The notes under the pieces are model-generated. The model searched no databases. It saw only the letters and a list, made by a program, of their open reading frames with translations, and was not told the DNA's origin. A stretch of 64,000 nt of DNA from Argyresthia goedartella. Taxonomy: Eukaryota > Arthropoda > Insecta > Lepidoptera > Argyresthiidae. Shown one piece after another: positions 22,931 to 33,968 of the stretch. Where the stretch lies: positions 29,511,674 through 29,575,673 of the forward strand of contig OX463808.1 in NCBI GenBank assembly GCA_949825045.1, read 5' to 3'. The position numbers and the translations under genes were made by a program. The stretch's first letter is position 1, and each line of letters opens with the position of its first letter.

Positions 22931-23323
22931 TATATGTCACCGTAAGATAGTCAAAACGTTACTTGATAAACTATCGCGTTACTTGATCAACTATCGACAG
23001 ATAGTAAACCAGACCGACAGGGTTTAGAATTTACGTTTCTTTTGTTCTTACATGTGAACCTAACACTAAGACTATTCGGGGGCTTCGCTGCGATGGCCCC
23101 CTCTAGTATTCACCTAAGCTACCGCAATGTTTGCCCTGGTATTTCGTTTGCAATTCAAGTTTAAACCAGTTTACTATATACCGGTTTTAACCTTTGGTTT
23201 AACAACTAACGCGTAATATAGTAAGCAGTACGCTACAGTTTACTATCTGTCGATAGTTTACCAGCTAAAAATAAAACGTTAGTTCATCAACTAACGGTTT
23301 TGACAATCTTACGGTGACATATA
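22931..23323 (+). mobile_element. MITE-like element A, complete (393 bp)
   Basis: Inverted ends TATATGTCACCGTAAGAT at 22931 and its reverse complement ending at 23323, continuing as GTCAAAACGTTA. Subterminal inverted motifs (AACTATCGACAGATAGT, GATAGTTTACCAG) surround a core K copy at 23045-23130. No open frame. Related copies: 25597-25896 (degenerate) and 31022-31370 (reverse, one end lost). Confidence 0.85.
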
Positions 23324-24824
23324 CAAGAAAATCTCCCGATCCAAACCACTTTGCTTGGTTCGTAGCTCCGAGTCCATTCCGCATTACGAGCCGCTTCACA
23401 GCGAGTACTATTTTAAATCACGTTACTTAACCCGAGTTTAAATTACAAGTCGCTTGCATGTTTATGGGGTCTGGGGAGCGCGCGGCGACGGATTCAATGG
23501 CGCGGGGAATGCGACTGCGATTGCAGGGTTGACTTTCAAGAAAGTGCACTATTGGCGTGCTGTTAGCTTTCAATTAGCTGGTCTTGGGTATTGATATTAA
23601 CCATCATCATTAAATGTAATGGTGACCGAAAACAATTGTCTATTGACCTGGGTAGTGAAACGAACCTAAATATGTAATATACGACGTTGAATCACGATGT
23701 ACAAAAAGGCTCGGCGATATCAGAATTACATACAAATCCAGCACTTATATTTCATAAACATAATTTTGTGTAAAAATATATTTTGACGACAATGTTTTAT
23801 GACGTCACATCCCAATGTTTCCATAGAATACGACTGGCAAACTTTACCTCTAATAGGTCCTCAGTTTTTTTTTTAAAGTCTCACCAAATCATAAGTTTGA
23901 TACTATGAGGTTACGTATATGGCCCCTTGCGGGTTAAAAGCGTTTTGACATATATTAAAAGTAACTATCTTTATTGGCGTGGTATTTTATTTTCAAGCAG
24001 CTGGTCTTGAGGATTAATATTAACCATGGTATGATGCGGTTTAAACTGTGGTGATAGACTAGACCCCTGTCATGCAAAATGGAGAACTGACATAGGCGTA
24101 ACTATACGTCAGCTACTCCGTATGGAAAAGAAAATGTCAAGTCAAATCTAGTATTGACTGTTTGTAGGCCTTTAAATAAAAACGCCATAAATACTTTACT
24201 AAATAAAAACTCAACGTGCCCATACATCCTGAAACCAAACAGAAGTCGACATCGCCACGACAGATAGCAGCACTTTATCTCATAATTAAGTAGCTAATTA
24301 GAGAAAAGAACATTATTCATTATCTATTTCAACTTCAAACGAACAGAAACCGAAAACTCAGTCTAGGAAAATAATAACCAGTGATATTCTAATGAGAGAG
24401 ATGGAGCATAGAATTGTCGGGAGCGAGAGAGATAGCAGTACCGTTGTTGTGGCGCATTTATCGTATGTGACATGTGACAGATTAGTCGCTTCGTGGCACA
24501 GGAGCTTACTTCGTAAGTAAACCAATATCTTTTTTTAGGGTTCATATCTAATAATATGTATTTTTTCTGTTGGTTATTCGATAATAAGAGTTCACGACGC
24601 AAATAATATTGCTTGAAATCAATTACTGGCAGGTTGGCTGACACTAAGCTCTACAATTTGGCGAATCAGTCTGTAGGATACTTTTTCGCTCTCAAGCGTT
24701 TTGTCAGAAAGATATATCCATAGCCACTAACCCCAAAAACTCAATGATTAGTTGATTAACCTAAAAAATAAGTACACGTTTTTAATTAATCCCTATAGTG
24801 GCAGTGGTGGCAATGGATTTTAGG
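23324..24824. other. Unassigned DNA with a local duplicated block
   Basis: About 45 bases containing AGCTGGTCTTGGGTATTGAT at 23578 recur in diverged form at about 24000. 23460-23530 is GC-rich. No gene. Confidence 0.35.
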
Positions 24825-25235
24825 GTTCCGTACTTTTAAAAGGAAAAAAAACAACCCTTGGTGGTTCACTTCGATTTCCGACTATCCGTCTGTCTGTCCG
24901 TCTGTCAAGACCTTTTCTCTCATAAACGCGTGGAGGTATCAAGTTGAAATTAATGTCCAATGGTCTCTTGATATTGTAAAAAAATAAAAACTTTTAGTTC
25001 AACGCAATCAAAATATACCGCATTTTATGTCACAATTTTTCTGAATTTAATACGTACTGATACTCGCAAGGGAATCAAAACCTACTTCCCGTTGACCTAG
25101 GAAATTGGTACGAAACAAGGTCTTATATAGCACAAATACAGGAACAATCTGCTAACGGTAAATTTGTAGTTCCTTCATTAAAAAATGTGTGCGGAACCCT
25201 AGGAGCGCGAGTCCAACTGGCGCTTCGCCATTTTT
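24825..25235 (+). repeat. Repeat family C2, copy 1
   Basis: Begins TTTTAGGGTTCCGTAC, has the TCTGTCTGTCCGTCTGTC tract, CATAAACGCGTGGA, a CAAGGGAATC block, and ends GTGCGGAACCCTAGG with GCGCGAGTCC. It shares its ends with family C but not its middle. A second C2 copy is at 45880-46390. Confidence 0.65.
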
Positions 25236-25596
25236 TTATTATTAATATTGATACTTGATTTTATTATAGTGTGTTTTTTTGCTGTTTGCGTGTTTGAATT
25301 AAATGCACACGACAAGCTCCCGGCCTGCCAGCCCACAGATGGAGCCCGAGGCGTCTTCCTGGCCGTGTCCTGTCAAAATGAGGATGTCGCTGCTGCCCGC
25401 TCATTATACCTCCCGGGCTCTCCGACCCGGTTTGTTGTTTTGATATGACTTGGAATATGAATCTGTTTTAGGAGTAATTCTGTGATGAGTTTTTAGGCGT
25501 TCATATAGATATATAGTGAACAAAGCTTGTTTAGAGAAACATAAGGACGATCTCTTTAGGCAGGGGAAATAAATGATTGTTTGGCTTTATATATGT
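25236..25596. other. No recognised feature
   Basis: A frame at 25248-25448 begins with a hydrophobic stretch and is locally GC-rich. There is no further support for a gene. Confidence 0.35.
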
Positions 25597-25896
25597 TACC
25601 ATAGGATCGTCCAAACAGTTAGTTTATAAACAAACGCGTTAGGTTGTTAACTATCGACAAAATGTAAACTAGACCGACAGGGTTGAGAATTTACGTTTAT
25701 TTTGTTCTCACATGTTCACCTAAACAACATAGATTGCCATGGTATTTCCTTTGCAATTCGAGTTTAAACCAGTTCACAATTTAACGGTTTTAGTAGAAAC
25801 TAACGCGTCATACCGTAAGCAGTAACGAACAGCTTACAAATTCTCGATAGTTTGTAAACAAACGAGAGAAAAAAACGTAAGATTATAAACTGACAT
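25597..25896 (+). mobile_element. MITE-like element A, degenerate copy
   Basis: Shares GACCGACAGGGTT, AATTTACGTTT and TTTAAACCAGTT with 22931-23323, and the order of blocks. Most of core K is missing (CATGTTCACCTAAAC runs into the later part). Ends are decayed. Confidence 0.65.
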
Positions 25897-26043
25897 ATAT
25901 ACCGACTGTGCCTAGTGTGGGAGCGAGCGCTAGGCAAAGCCTGTATCGCGGGATCCCCTTTTGGTTTTAAAATGTATGATGAAACAAGATGATAATGAGT
26001 TAAATAGATGTTGTTAATTAGAGTATGTACATTCTAATAAATA

Positions 26044-26428
26044 AAAACGGTAAAGTGGAAGTCGAATTTGCGCGTGAAGGGTTCCTTACCACCGTACAAT
26101 GGTACGGATAGTGTGTAGTGAATAGTTTGTTGTTTACAAAGTTATTGGTGCGGCTATTTTCAGACTCCATGTACGTAAACAGGTGCTTTCATAAGTTTGT
26201 ATGTGGTATTGAAGGAATTGTTGCATGGGAGCCCCCTTAAATATTTATTTTATTCTGCTTTTTAGTATTTGTTGATATAGCGGCAACAGAAATGTATCAT
26301 CTGTGAAAACTGTCTAATTATCACGGTTCATGAGATACAGCCTGGTGACAGACGGACGGACGGACGGACAGCGGAGGCTTTGTAATAAGGTCCCGTTTGG
26401 CACCCTTCGGGTACGGAACCCTAAAAAA
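26044..26428 (-). repeat. Repeat family C, full copy
   Basis: Minus orientation. On the plus strand it runs from AAAAACGGTAAAGTGGAAGT to GGGTACGGAACCCTAAAAA. It includes the (GGAC)n tract GACGGACGGACGGACGG. Members at 32131-32550 and 63370-63773 are colinear. Confidence 0.8.
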
Positions 26429-26580
26429 TATTTATTATCCGTAATTCAAAAGCAATTTTGTAGCGGGTGACACTAGGCTAGGGTATCCTAGAGTAGGGCC
26501 AGAAGCAATGAAAAATCAATGAATGGCCTGAATGTAAATGTAATGTCAAGGTTATGTTATGTTAGTCAAACATATTATTA
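26429..26580 (+). repeat. SINE tail fragment
   Basis: Contains GGGTATCCTAGAGTAGGGCC and AGAAGCAATG, as in the SINE at 12040-12245. Confidence 0.5.
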
Positions 26581-27062
26581 ATGAATGTTTTCATAAAGGC
26601 ATGCATGCATACCAGGAGCTTGCCAGTCAGAGTCCGGCGTGAATTGGAGAATTGCCTCAAGCATGAAATTGACATTTAAATATGGAAACATTATTTCTGA
26701 AAATAAAATAACTTAATAATCTATGCAAATAATAAAGGGAACGCTTCTGACATATTTATCTGCTATGACAACTGACAGACCGCCTCAAGCTCTCAGAAAA
26801 CATATATCAGCCATTCATCTTACCACCGCTCAATTGGGTTTTATGCTAAGGAAATAGAGTATAAGTTAGTGTGAAGTAGCGTTTGGGTAAGTTGGCAAAA
26901 CTTTACCAAATCGTCGCTCTGCTCTCAATCCCAAGAGTGTATTTTGGATTATGAAGACGTAAATACTATGAGAGAAGTATATTTTGGGATGTTAAAGTGG
27001 AAATCCTTACATGGTGCTTCTCGATTGGCGTATTATTTGAGGTTGATTTAGTAATAAGATAT
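26581..27062. other. No recognised feature
   Basis: AT-rich spacer. Confidence 0.35.
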
Positions 27063-27330
27063 TAATTTATTATTATTATTATATCCTTTATTGCATAAAA
27101 TAACATTAAAAAACAATGACGCAGTGGGAAATAAAATTTACAAAGGCGGGCTTATTCCTAAAAGAAATATCTTCCAGCCAACCCAGTAAGTATGTTCAGT
27201 GAAACAATGCGGGTGCAGCTAATAACAAAATATTTATACAAATAAGAAAACAGCAACTAAATTAAAAAATGGAATACATAGAACATAATTAAACTAAGAG
27301 ATAATTATACTATATAAACACTTATACTTA
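27063..27330 (-). mobile_element. LINE 3' tail with (ATT)n end
   Basis: On the plus strand it starts with an (ATT)n run. CTTTATTGCA, CAAAGGCGGGCTTATTCCTA, AAAGAAATATCTTCCAGC and AACCCAG follow. The same UTR landmarks recur at 35395-35510 and 34640-34700, where RT C-terminal codons follow. Confidence 0.65.
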
Positions 27331-27370
27331 GATAAATAAAACCTACGATAATAGATAGTATTCTTTCAGT

Positions 27371-27960
27371 CTTGATCCAAATTCCAAATTCCAAATGTCT
27401 TTATTACTGTAGATATTTACATATACATAGCAATCGTCATTTTTTGCCACTTTTCTACATTGGACCACTGTGGGAGAAGAAGGGCGTAGAAACTCCCACA
27501 GATTGATTTTTAGATCTCTTTTTAAAAATTGCTTATGCTTAACTAATACAAAATATAATATTTAGTCATTATCATAATTAATAAGCAGGAATAAATAATT
27601 ACAAAATTATTAACAGCAAGAATCTGAATGAGCTAGGTGATAAACTATCACGGATAGAGCCTGGCAGGAGGTTCCACATCTGCGCAGCACGGACTGGGTA
27701 AGAATTCATCAGGAAACTGGTGTTGGCCATCTGACAGTCTAATTCCCTTGATGCGACACATGCACGACGAGATCTTGAGGGCGGCAGTGAATACGAAATA
27801 TGGTTTCGCAGGTACTCTGGAGCACCAGGATTGCGCAGGATTTTGAAAAGAAAACTAAAATATCTATATTTACATCTTGCTTGACATAGGTATCCAAATT
27901 TTTTTGTTTAACTACTGCCACATCATTCCAGTATATTGCCAACCATATTTACATCATGGG
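27371..27960 (-). mobile_element. LINE 3' end with decayed RT C-terminus
   Basis: The minus strand reads a decayed RT C-terminal segment (SFLMNSYPVRAAQMWNLLPG), then the UTR found at 5940-6215 (CCACTGTGGGAGAAGAAGGG on the plus strand), ending in short AATTCC repeats at 27378-27398. Upstream minus codons to about 27960 may belong to the same ORF. Truncated at the 5' side. Confidence 0.7.
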
Positions 27961-28014
27961 ATTGTTACCACAAGACAAAAGTATATCCTGCCAGTATTTC
28001 TTTAGGGCTTATGT

Positions 28015-28400
28015 TTCAAAAATTACCAAAAACGCACCTATTTTACTACCAATAAAGTCGAAATGACTGCCAGAATGGATAGATATTCACCATATTGTGT
28101 TTGGATAAACGATCACCAAACTTCTTTTTATGTTTTGTGTACGTAAGTTTATATTTTAAGTATTTTTGTTGTTCTTACATGTTCAACCTAACACGAAGGA
28201 TAAAGGGGGCTTCGCTTCGCTCACCTCCTTTACCCTTTACTTCACCTAAGCTACCGCAGTATTTTGCCCTGATATTTTTTGCAACTTTTGGTGTTCATTT
28301 ATCCATTTGGGTAGGAAAAAAATATTTTGGTGATCATTATATTTGTTGCCTTTCTTTAGGCTTGTTTTATACCTTGTGCCGGTCACCGTTATGAGATTTC
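28015..28400 (+). mobile_element. MITE-like element B, copy 1
   Basis: Colinear with 60085-60390: CGAAATGACTGCCAGAAT, GATCACCAAACTTCTTT, core K (28165-28265), then AAATATTTTGGTGATCATTA. GATCACCAAA and TTTGGTGATC form inverted motifs around the core. Confidence 0.7.
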
Positions 28401-28775
28401 ATCTGAGACATGGCACAATGTCACATGTTGCAGAAGAGGAATTTAATATCGCTTCAAATCTCAGAATTTGAGCTTAAAATTTCAGGAACAGGTTTGCTCG
28501 GTATCTCGGTGCTTTTTGAGGTACTAAAAGTGGGCACAAATGTGACTCTGCCACCCCGTATGGGAAAAGGCGTGACGCTAAGTTTTATGATTATCATTTC
28601 CAGAAAATTTTGGATAGTCTTGATAAATTCTCTACACACAACCCTCAATAGAGGGTTGATTGATACGGACCATGTTAAAAAAAATACGTGTTAATTTTTA
28701 TTTTATTTTGTGAAATTTTAGGCTATTTAAAGACACAAATTTTAATATTTCGGGTAATGGATGTCTTATTACTTT
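28401..28775 (+). repeat. Short repeat of the CCGTATGGGAAA type, in spacer
   Basis: 28533-28585 has GGGCACAAATGTGACTCTGC and GGGAAAAGGCGTGACGCTA, related to 4560-4610 and 4879-4932. The rest is unassigned. Confidence 0.5.
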
Positions 28776-29140
28776 TTTAATTATTATTAAAATAACACAC
28801 CTCGTGACGTCAGTTGCTCACAGTTTTGGAACGGTTGCACTTGAGGCTGCTTGTTTCCGATTATAAAACAAAAAAAACTGTAATATCAATATTTGTTTAG
28901 GTTACGACTGACAGGAAAACTTGAAAGATTATTGACAGTTTTACAGAACAGCCAGTTGGCTGTTCTGTAAAACTGTCTCAAAACTTCACGGCGAAGGGAA
29001 TTTGAACAAACTGCGCCGTACTGTACAAATGAAGTACATTATGTTTTTTACGGATATATCAGTAATATTTTTTGACGGGAATAACGGAATTCAGTTAAGA
29101 GCACAATTATCTCGAAATCGGTTTCCCAGTTTGTTTTTAT
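28776..29140 (+). repeat. Repeat family I, copy 1, with fold-back
   Basis: Colinear with 33043-33285 plus 33713-33790: AAAATAACAC, CTCGTGACGTCA, TTGCTCACAGTTTTGGAAC, TTGTTTCCGATTATAAAAC, AATTTGAACAAACT, then TCAGTAATATT and GGGAATAACGGAATT. The palindrome 28934-28977 sits in it and is absent from the other copy. Confidence 0.7.
28934..28977. repeat. Palindrome, 21-bp perfect arms, 2-base loop
   Basis: 28934-28954 and 28957-28977 are exact reverse complements. In the sister family I copy (about 33220-33265) the left arm is present but is followed directly by the AACTTAACGGC-type sequence. The right arm is an addition in this copy. Confidence 0.95.
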
Positions 29141-29549
29141 TTTTGACATAGCAGCATGACATAGCATTTCTCTGCAAATTAACCCGTTATAAATAAATCT
29201 TCATTCAAAACTTTTTAAAGGTGCAGTTTTGACACTATTCAGTTTTATCAATAACCAATTTAGCTATAAATATTTGTCTCAGATGTTTAAATAGCCTCTT
29301 ATACCATTTGTTCAAGTGAAATGCCGTAGAAAATTTGGCAAAGACCTTAATGGAAGGTGATGAAGCGTGCATTGAGTACATAATCAGTTGAACAGCTTTG
29401 ATGTCGTATTTTACAGTGTTGCTTGCTAAGTTATTAATTTCGCGGGGTTACAACGCCTAGTTACCTTTTTTATCAACGGTTGATAAATTCTAATTATTTC
29501 TACAAAATGTTCTAACTCTTCATAAAAATATACTTGCTTTAATAGCAGT
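29141..29549. other. No recognised feature
   Basis: AT-rich spacer between families I and D. Confidence 0.35.
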
Positions 29550-29986
29550 GTATGTGACTGCCACATAATGGAGGGTATTAATACTCGAGAGTGGGTTTAT
29601 GAAACGAGCAGAAGACGAGTTTCATAATAATATCACTCGAGAGTTTTAATGCCTAATTATGTACAGTTACATAAATATCATAAGCTCTCTTTGATGTGTT
29701 CAGGAACCGCATGTTCGACCGGAATTTTTGCATTGATCATTGCTCTGCAGTTGTTTAGCTTGTTCAGTAGTACCAACTTCACAGACAAACTAGGGGCGGC
29801 ACGCAGGTGGGCGTCGGCGTTCGAAATTTGAATGTGATAATTTGACAATTTTGGTACATTATGGTCATAATGTATCGATATTCAGATAAGAAATTAGTTT
29901 TTACCAAGAAGTTTATAATTATGTTGGTAGTAACGTGTGGTTTTTGGATGCAGTAAAGAGGGTTTATGATACGTGTATAGATAAAT
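29550..29986 (+). mobile_element. Repeat family D, full copy (437 bp)
   Basis: Same boundaries and nested terminal hairpin as 11330-11763. The second-part inverted end is shortened on the left (GTTACATAAATATCATAAGC), and a segment near 29835-29880 has diverged. The frame MPNYVQLHK... recurs in altered length in three copies. Confidence 0.8.
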
Positions 29987-30918
29987 GTATTTTTCGTTCA
30001 TCCTTTATTATAAGAGACACCGTGAATATACGTCAATTGCGTATGTTTTGCTAGTATCTCGTTTGTTCCCACATGTGTTACTATTAAGGGCGTATGCGTT
30101 GCCGTTTTTGCTCATTCGTTTTCTTTCTTTTCTTTAGCTGTTGTCGACTGTGACAGGCCACTAATGGAAACGCCATTCGCGCGTTTCGCTTTCTTACGAT
30201 TAGTTTGTGGAATTGCATGTGTTTTTATAGCACAGATATTTTTCTTGAACAACGCTTTCGTAAACGAAGTATGGCACCATTTCCAATATTCTCTGTAGAT
30301 GATTGTTCTATACCAAAAAAGCGTGAAATTTTTGGCCATGCCAAATGAAATAAATTCTCAAATTCTCGAAGACGACCTCAAACACCGTGATCGACATGAA
30401 GATAGAGATTAAATAAGTATATTTAAAATATTATAGTGTTACATAACCGACTCGCTTCAACCCCTTCGATGGGACTTCAGTAACAACTAAGTAAAACTGC
30501 GATTTACGAATATTTGACAGTTTGAAAAAGTGTGAGTTCAAATTAAATGAACGATATGTCATTGCGTATAAAAGTCAGCGACAGTTCAATTCAATTATTA
30601 GAGCTACCTACACTGAATTATAAACTAAATTAAAATCGACCTTTCTGGAAAAGCGCCCAATCGCGAATGAAATAAAAAACAGGGATGCCGCAGGCTTCCA
30701 TAGAAAAAGTTTCTAATCTTCTCTTATTAATCATCATGTTGAAAGTGAGATAAAGAGCTGGAAATTTGGATAACCCTTTATATTGAACTATAAATAGGAC
30801 GAGACATTGATAGCTAACCCTCGCGCTCACTCACATTCGTCGTTACATCGACAGAAAATGATGGAAATACCTGGAAATTGCTACTGTGGAAGATTTAAAT
30901 AGGTTTTACATTTAGTGC
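29987..30918. other. No recognised feature
   Basis: No supported gene. Short frames on the minus strand (30112-30339 and 30630-30830) lack motifs. Confidence 0.35.
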
Positions 30919-30992
30919 CACTATTCTCCGATTAACTTTGACAACTGCATACAAATTTGTATGGAGTTGTCAAAGTTAATCGGAGAATAGTG
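30919..30992. repeat. Near-perfect 74-bp palindrome
   Basis: Arms of 28 bp (30919-30946 and 30965-30992) are exact reverse complements. The 18-base centre holds the perfect palindrome CATACAAATTTGTATG, with one G/G mismatch on its border. Confidence 0.95.
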
Positions 30993-31021
30993 CTAATCCG
31001 CCTTATAGCTAGTGGGCCTTA

Positions 31022-31370
31022 ATGTCACCGTAAGGTGGTCAAAACCGTTAGTTATAAATCTAACAAAAAAAACGATAGATTATAAATCTAACGTTTTTTT
31101 TTCTTGTATGTTTACAAACTATGGATAAATTGTAAACTGTACTGCTACCGATATGACGCGTTAGTTTATAATAAATCGTTACTTTGTGTACTGGTTTAAA
31201 CTTGAATTTCAAATGAAATACCAGGGCAAACACTGCGGTAGCTTAGGTGAAGAGTTTAAAGGGGGCGAGTGTAGCAAAGCCCCGAATAGTCTTCGTATTA
31301 GGTTTAAATGTAAGAAAAAAAGAAACGTAAATTTTCCCGGCTACTATCGCTACGTGATAGGGTCGTCAAA
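31022..31370 (-). mobile_element. MITE-like element A, reverse, one end lost
   Basis: The outer end AATGTCACCGTAAGGTGGTC matches the element A terminus. Core K is in minus orientation at 31211-31320 (CACTGCGGTAGCTTAGGTG). The other inverted end is missing after about 31340. A direct duplication of ATAAATCTAAC is present at 31050-31085. Confidence 0.7.
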
Positions 31371-31799
31371 CCCCTCCACCAACCCGCACTGAGCCAGCGT
31401 GGTGAAGTATGGCTTAATCTTACTCGTATCCGAGTAAATGCCTGTGCCCCTCGGCGGGGACATTACTGGGCTAAATGTGCCCCTCGGTGGGGACATTAAT
31501 AAATGTAGCCTACATTTATTATTATAATGTAAAAGGTAACGTAGGCCAATTATCATTTTCTCAGTACGGATTCATTAACATGGGTCAGAAATAGTGTTCA
31601 TTATATACCATGTGCACAAGGAAAGTAAGCCTAAAATGCATGCCATGTACATGCCCATGTGTTTTAGTAGGCTTTGAAGCAAAAAACTCTGTCAACCTGT
31701 CAACTGTGTTTGACGGATGACGTCACAGCACCCCGTGGGATCACCGGGGCCCATATTTTATTATGTCGCCATACATCAATTTTGTAACGACCACCACCC
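31371..31799. repeat. Repeat fragment with duplicated GTGCCCCTCGG block
   Basis: 31371-31520 holds TGAGCCAGCGTGGTGAAGTA and two copies of TGTGCCCCTCGGCGGGGACA about 40 bases apart. The block resembles a fragment of a longer dispersed element whose class I cannot name. The remainder is unassigned. Confidence 0.4.
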
Positions 31800-32130
31800 G
31801 CGCCATTTGTAATGGGGGAATAATAAAACAAGCAAATAAAAAAAAGAGCTAATGACCATGAATAGAGGAATTAATTGAAATGAGCGAAAAAATTACTTAG
31901 CTTAGCCATAGCTTAGCTTAGCCATATTAGCTTAGCCATATTGGTTAATAATAATGAATGTCTCGAGAAAGTAGTGGGTCAGTGTATGTGAAGGATAAAA
32001 GGGGTTTTCTTTTCTTGCCCCCTTTATCCTTCGTGTTAGGATGAACATGTAAGAACAAAAATATCCAACTCACGTTTTGTATTTTATGTTTCTCGAATTA
32101 TGCTAAAAACCTTATTTCGAGAAACAAGTT
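31800..32130 (+). repeat. Repeat family H relic fused to core repeat K
   Basis: GGGGGAATAATAAAAC and GAGCGAAAAAATTACTTA match 12275-12370. A local (CTTAGCTTAGCCATA)n expansion lies at 31898-31940. GTATGTGAAGGATAAA leads into a minus-oriented core K fragment (CCTTCGTGTTAGG, ACATGTAAGAACAAAA). Confidence 0.55.
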
Positions 32131-32550
32131 GCTGTTTTAGGGTTCCGTACCCGAAGGGTTCCAAACGGGACCCTATTACTAAGACTCCGTTGTCCGTCCG
32201 TCCGTCCGTCCGTCTGTCACCAGGCTGTATCTCAAGAACCTAGCTAGCTAGAGAGTTGAAATTTTCACAGATTATGTATTTCTGTTGCCGCTATAACAAC
32301 AAATACTAAAAAACAGGATAAAATAAATATTAAAGGGGGCTCCCATACAACAATTCTTTCAATACCACATACAAACTTATGGATGCACCTGGTTACGTAC
32401 ATGGAGTGTGAAAGTAACCGCACCAATAACTTTGTAAACAATATTTTGCTGTGTAAAATCCAAACTATTCACTCCACACCATCGCTTCTATTGAACGGTG
32501 GTACGGAACCCTTCGTGCGCGAGTCCCACTCGCACTTGACCGTTTTTTTA
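32131..32550 (+). repeat. Repeat family C, full copy
   Basis: Runs from TTTTAGGGTTCCGTACCCGA through GTCCGTCCGTCCGTCCGTC, ACCAGGCTGTATCTCA, CAATTCTTTCAATACCACAT and GTTACGTACATGGAGTGTGA to GGTACGGAACCCTTCG, GCGCGAGTCC and ACTTGACCGTTTTTTT. No coding frame is maintained. Confidence 0.82.
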
Positions 32551-33042
32551 TTTAGATTTATAGTCGCGCAATTCAGTAGTTTTGTCAGACAAAACCAGCA
32601 TACAAGCCGCGCTCGCTCAGTCTTTCGCACAATTAAGTAATTTTGTCATGCAAAATCATTGTTTTTGTCAGTTTAAAACTGGATTTGGCAAACGCTTGAT
32701 TGCTACCCTATGTAATTTGACTCATTTATTGTAAATGACAATATTCTCATACACACATACAAACATATGATCACGCCTTTTTCCCGTAAGAGGGGTAGGC
32801 AGAGACTAAAGACCTGAAAGAGATCCTGGCATACATCTCTCGCTACCTCAACCAACCAAATCATAAGTCTCTTCATACAAGCTCGCCGGTTATGTGTACT
32901 TATTATTCTACTATATTATTACACCGACCAATGAGCCGTGCAAAAAAAATAAACTTACTACTTTTTATTTTATTTCATTAACTTTGTGCCTATTTTAAGA
33001 AACTCATCTGAATATTTTGATTAATATATATGTCTAATTAAT
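32551..33042. repeat. Family H fragment and GGGGTAGGCAGAGAC-type repeat
   Basis: 32555-32680 contains TAGTCGCGCAATTCAGTA and TTTTGTCAGACAAAACCA, as in family H. 32742-32890 contains TCACGCCTTTTTCCCG and GGGGTAGGCAGAGACTA, a block I associate with lepidopteran repeats. No gene. Confidence 0.5.
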
Positions 33043-33790
33043 TTTCAAGTAATTTTTAAAATAACACTCCTCGTGACGTCACTTGCTCACAGTTTTGGAA
33101 CAGTTGAACTAGAGGCTGGTTGTTTCCGATAATAAAACAAAAAAAAAAAACATTACATCAATATTTGTTTACGTTCCGACTGCCATCTGTGTTATCGACT
33201 GATAGGAAAACTGTTGATACTTGACAGTTTAACTGAACAGCCAACTTAACGGCAAGGTAATTTGAACAAACTACGCCAATATGGATTTTTCTACACACGT
33301 ATCATAAACCCTCTTTGCTGCGTACAAAAACCGCACGTTACGATCAGCATAATGTTAAACTACTTGGTAAAAACTCAGTTCTTATGTGAAAAATTACACA
33401 TTATGACCATAATGTGTAACTTTTCTACATATTATGACATTCAAATTTCGAACACTGACGCCCGCCTGCGTGCCGCCCCTAGTTTGTCTGTGACGTTGGT
33501 ACTACAGAACAAGCTAAACAACTGCAGAGCCACAATGCCGGTCAAACAAGCGGTTCCTGAACATATCAAAGAGAGCTTATGATATGTGTGTAGATAAACT
33601 AGTGTATGTAACTGTACATAATTAGGCATTAAAACTCTCGAGTGATATTATTACCCACTCTCGAGTATTAATGCCCTCCATTATGTAGCAGTCACATAAA
33701 CTACTATTACAGATATTTCAGTAATCCTGTAATATTGTTAGATGGGAATAACGGAATTATCTCGACATTGTTTTCCCAGTTAGGCAGCTT
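33043..33790 (+). repeat. Repeat family I, copy 2, split by a family D element
   Basis: The left half 33043-33285 and right half 33713-33790 match 28776-29140 in order. The gap is filled exactly by a reverse family D element. Confidence 0.7.
33286..33712 (-). mobile_element. Repeat family D, reverse copy inside family I
   Basis: Begins TTTTTCTACACACGTATCAT and ends CAGTCACATAAACTACTATT, the mirror of 11330-11763. The inner TATGAAACGAG hairpin is deleted (a shortened ATATTATTACCCACTCTCGAG remains). It interrupts a family I copy. Confidence 0.8.
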
Positions 33791-33947
33791 TGATTTTTTT
33801 ACATGCCCAATTGAGAAATTTCTTTACTTCACTCTCGATTGGGCAGAATCCTCAGGTTAGTCTTCCTTCTGGAAAACAGGCCATCCCTATTTACAATTCA
33901 TATCTCTAGCGCAATATCATTGTTATAGGACCATTCTTGCAATTTGC
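33791..33947. other. No recognised feature
   Basis: Short spacer before the LINE target site. Confidence 0.35.
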
Positions 33948-33968
33948 AAACCACGCGGATATAAATCA
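33948..33968 (+). repeat. 21-bp target-site duplication, left copy
   Basis: AAACCACGCGGATATAAATC followed by A. Identical to 36710-36730. Confidence 0.93.

Noticed and set aside
25248..25448. Secreted small protein
   Set aside because: It starts with a hydrophobic stretch, but there is no second line of support and it is wedged between repeats.
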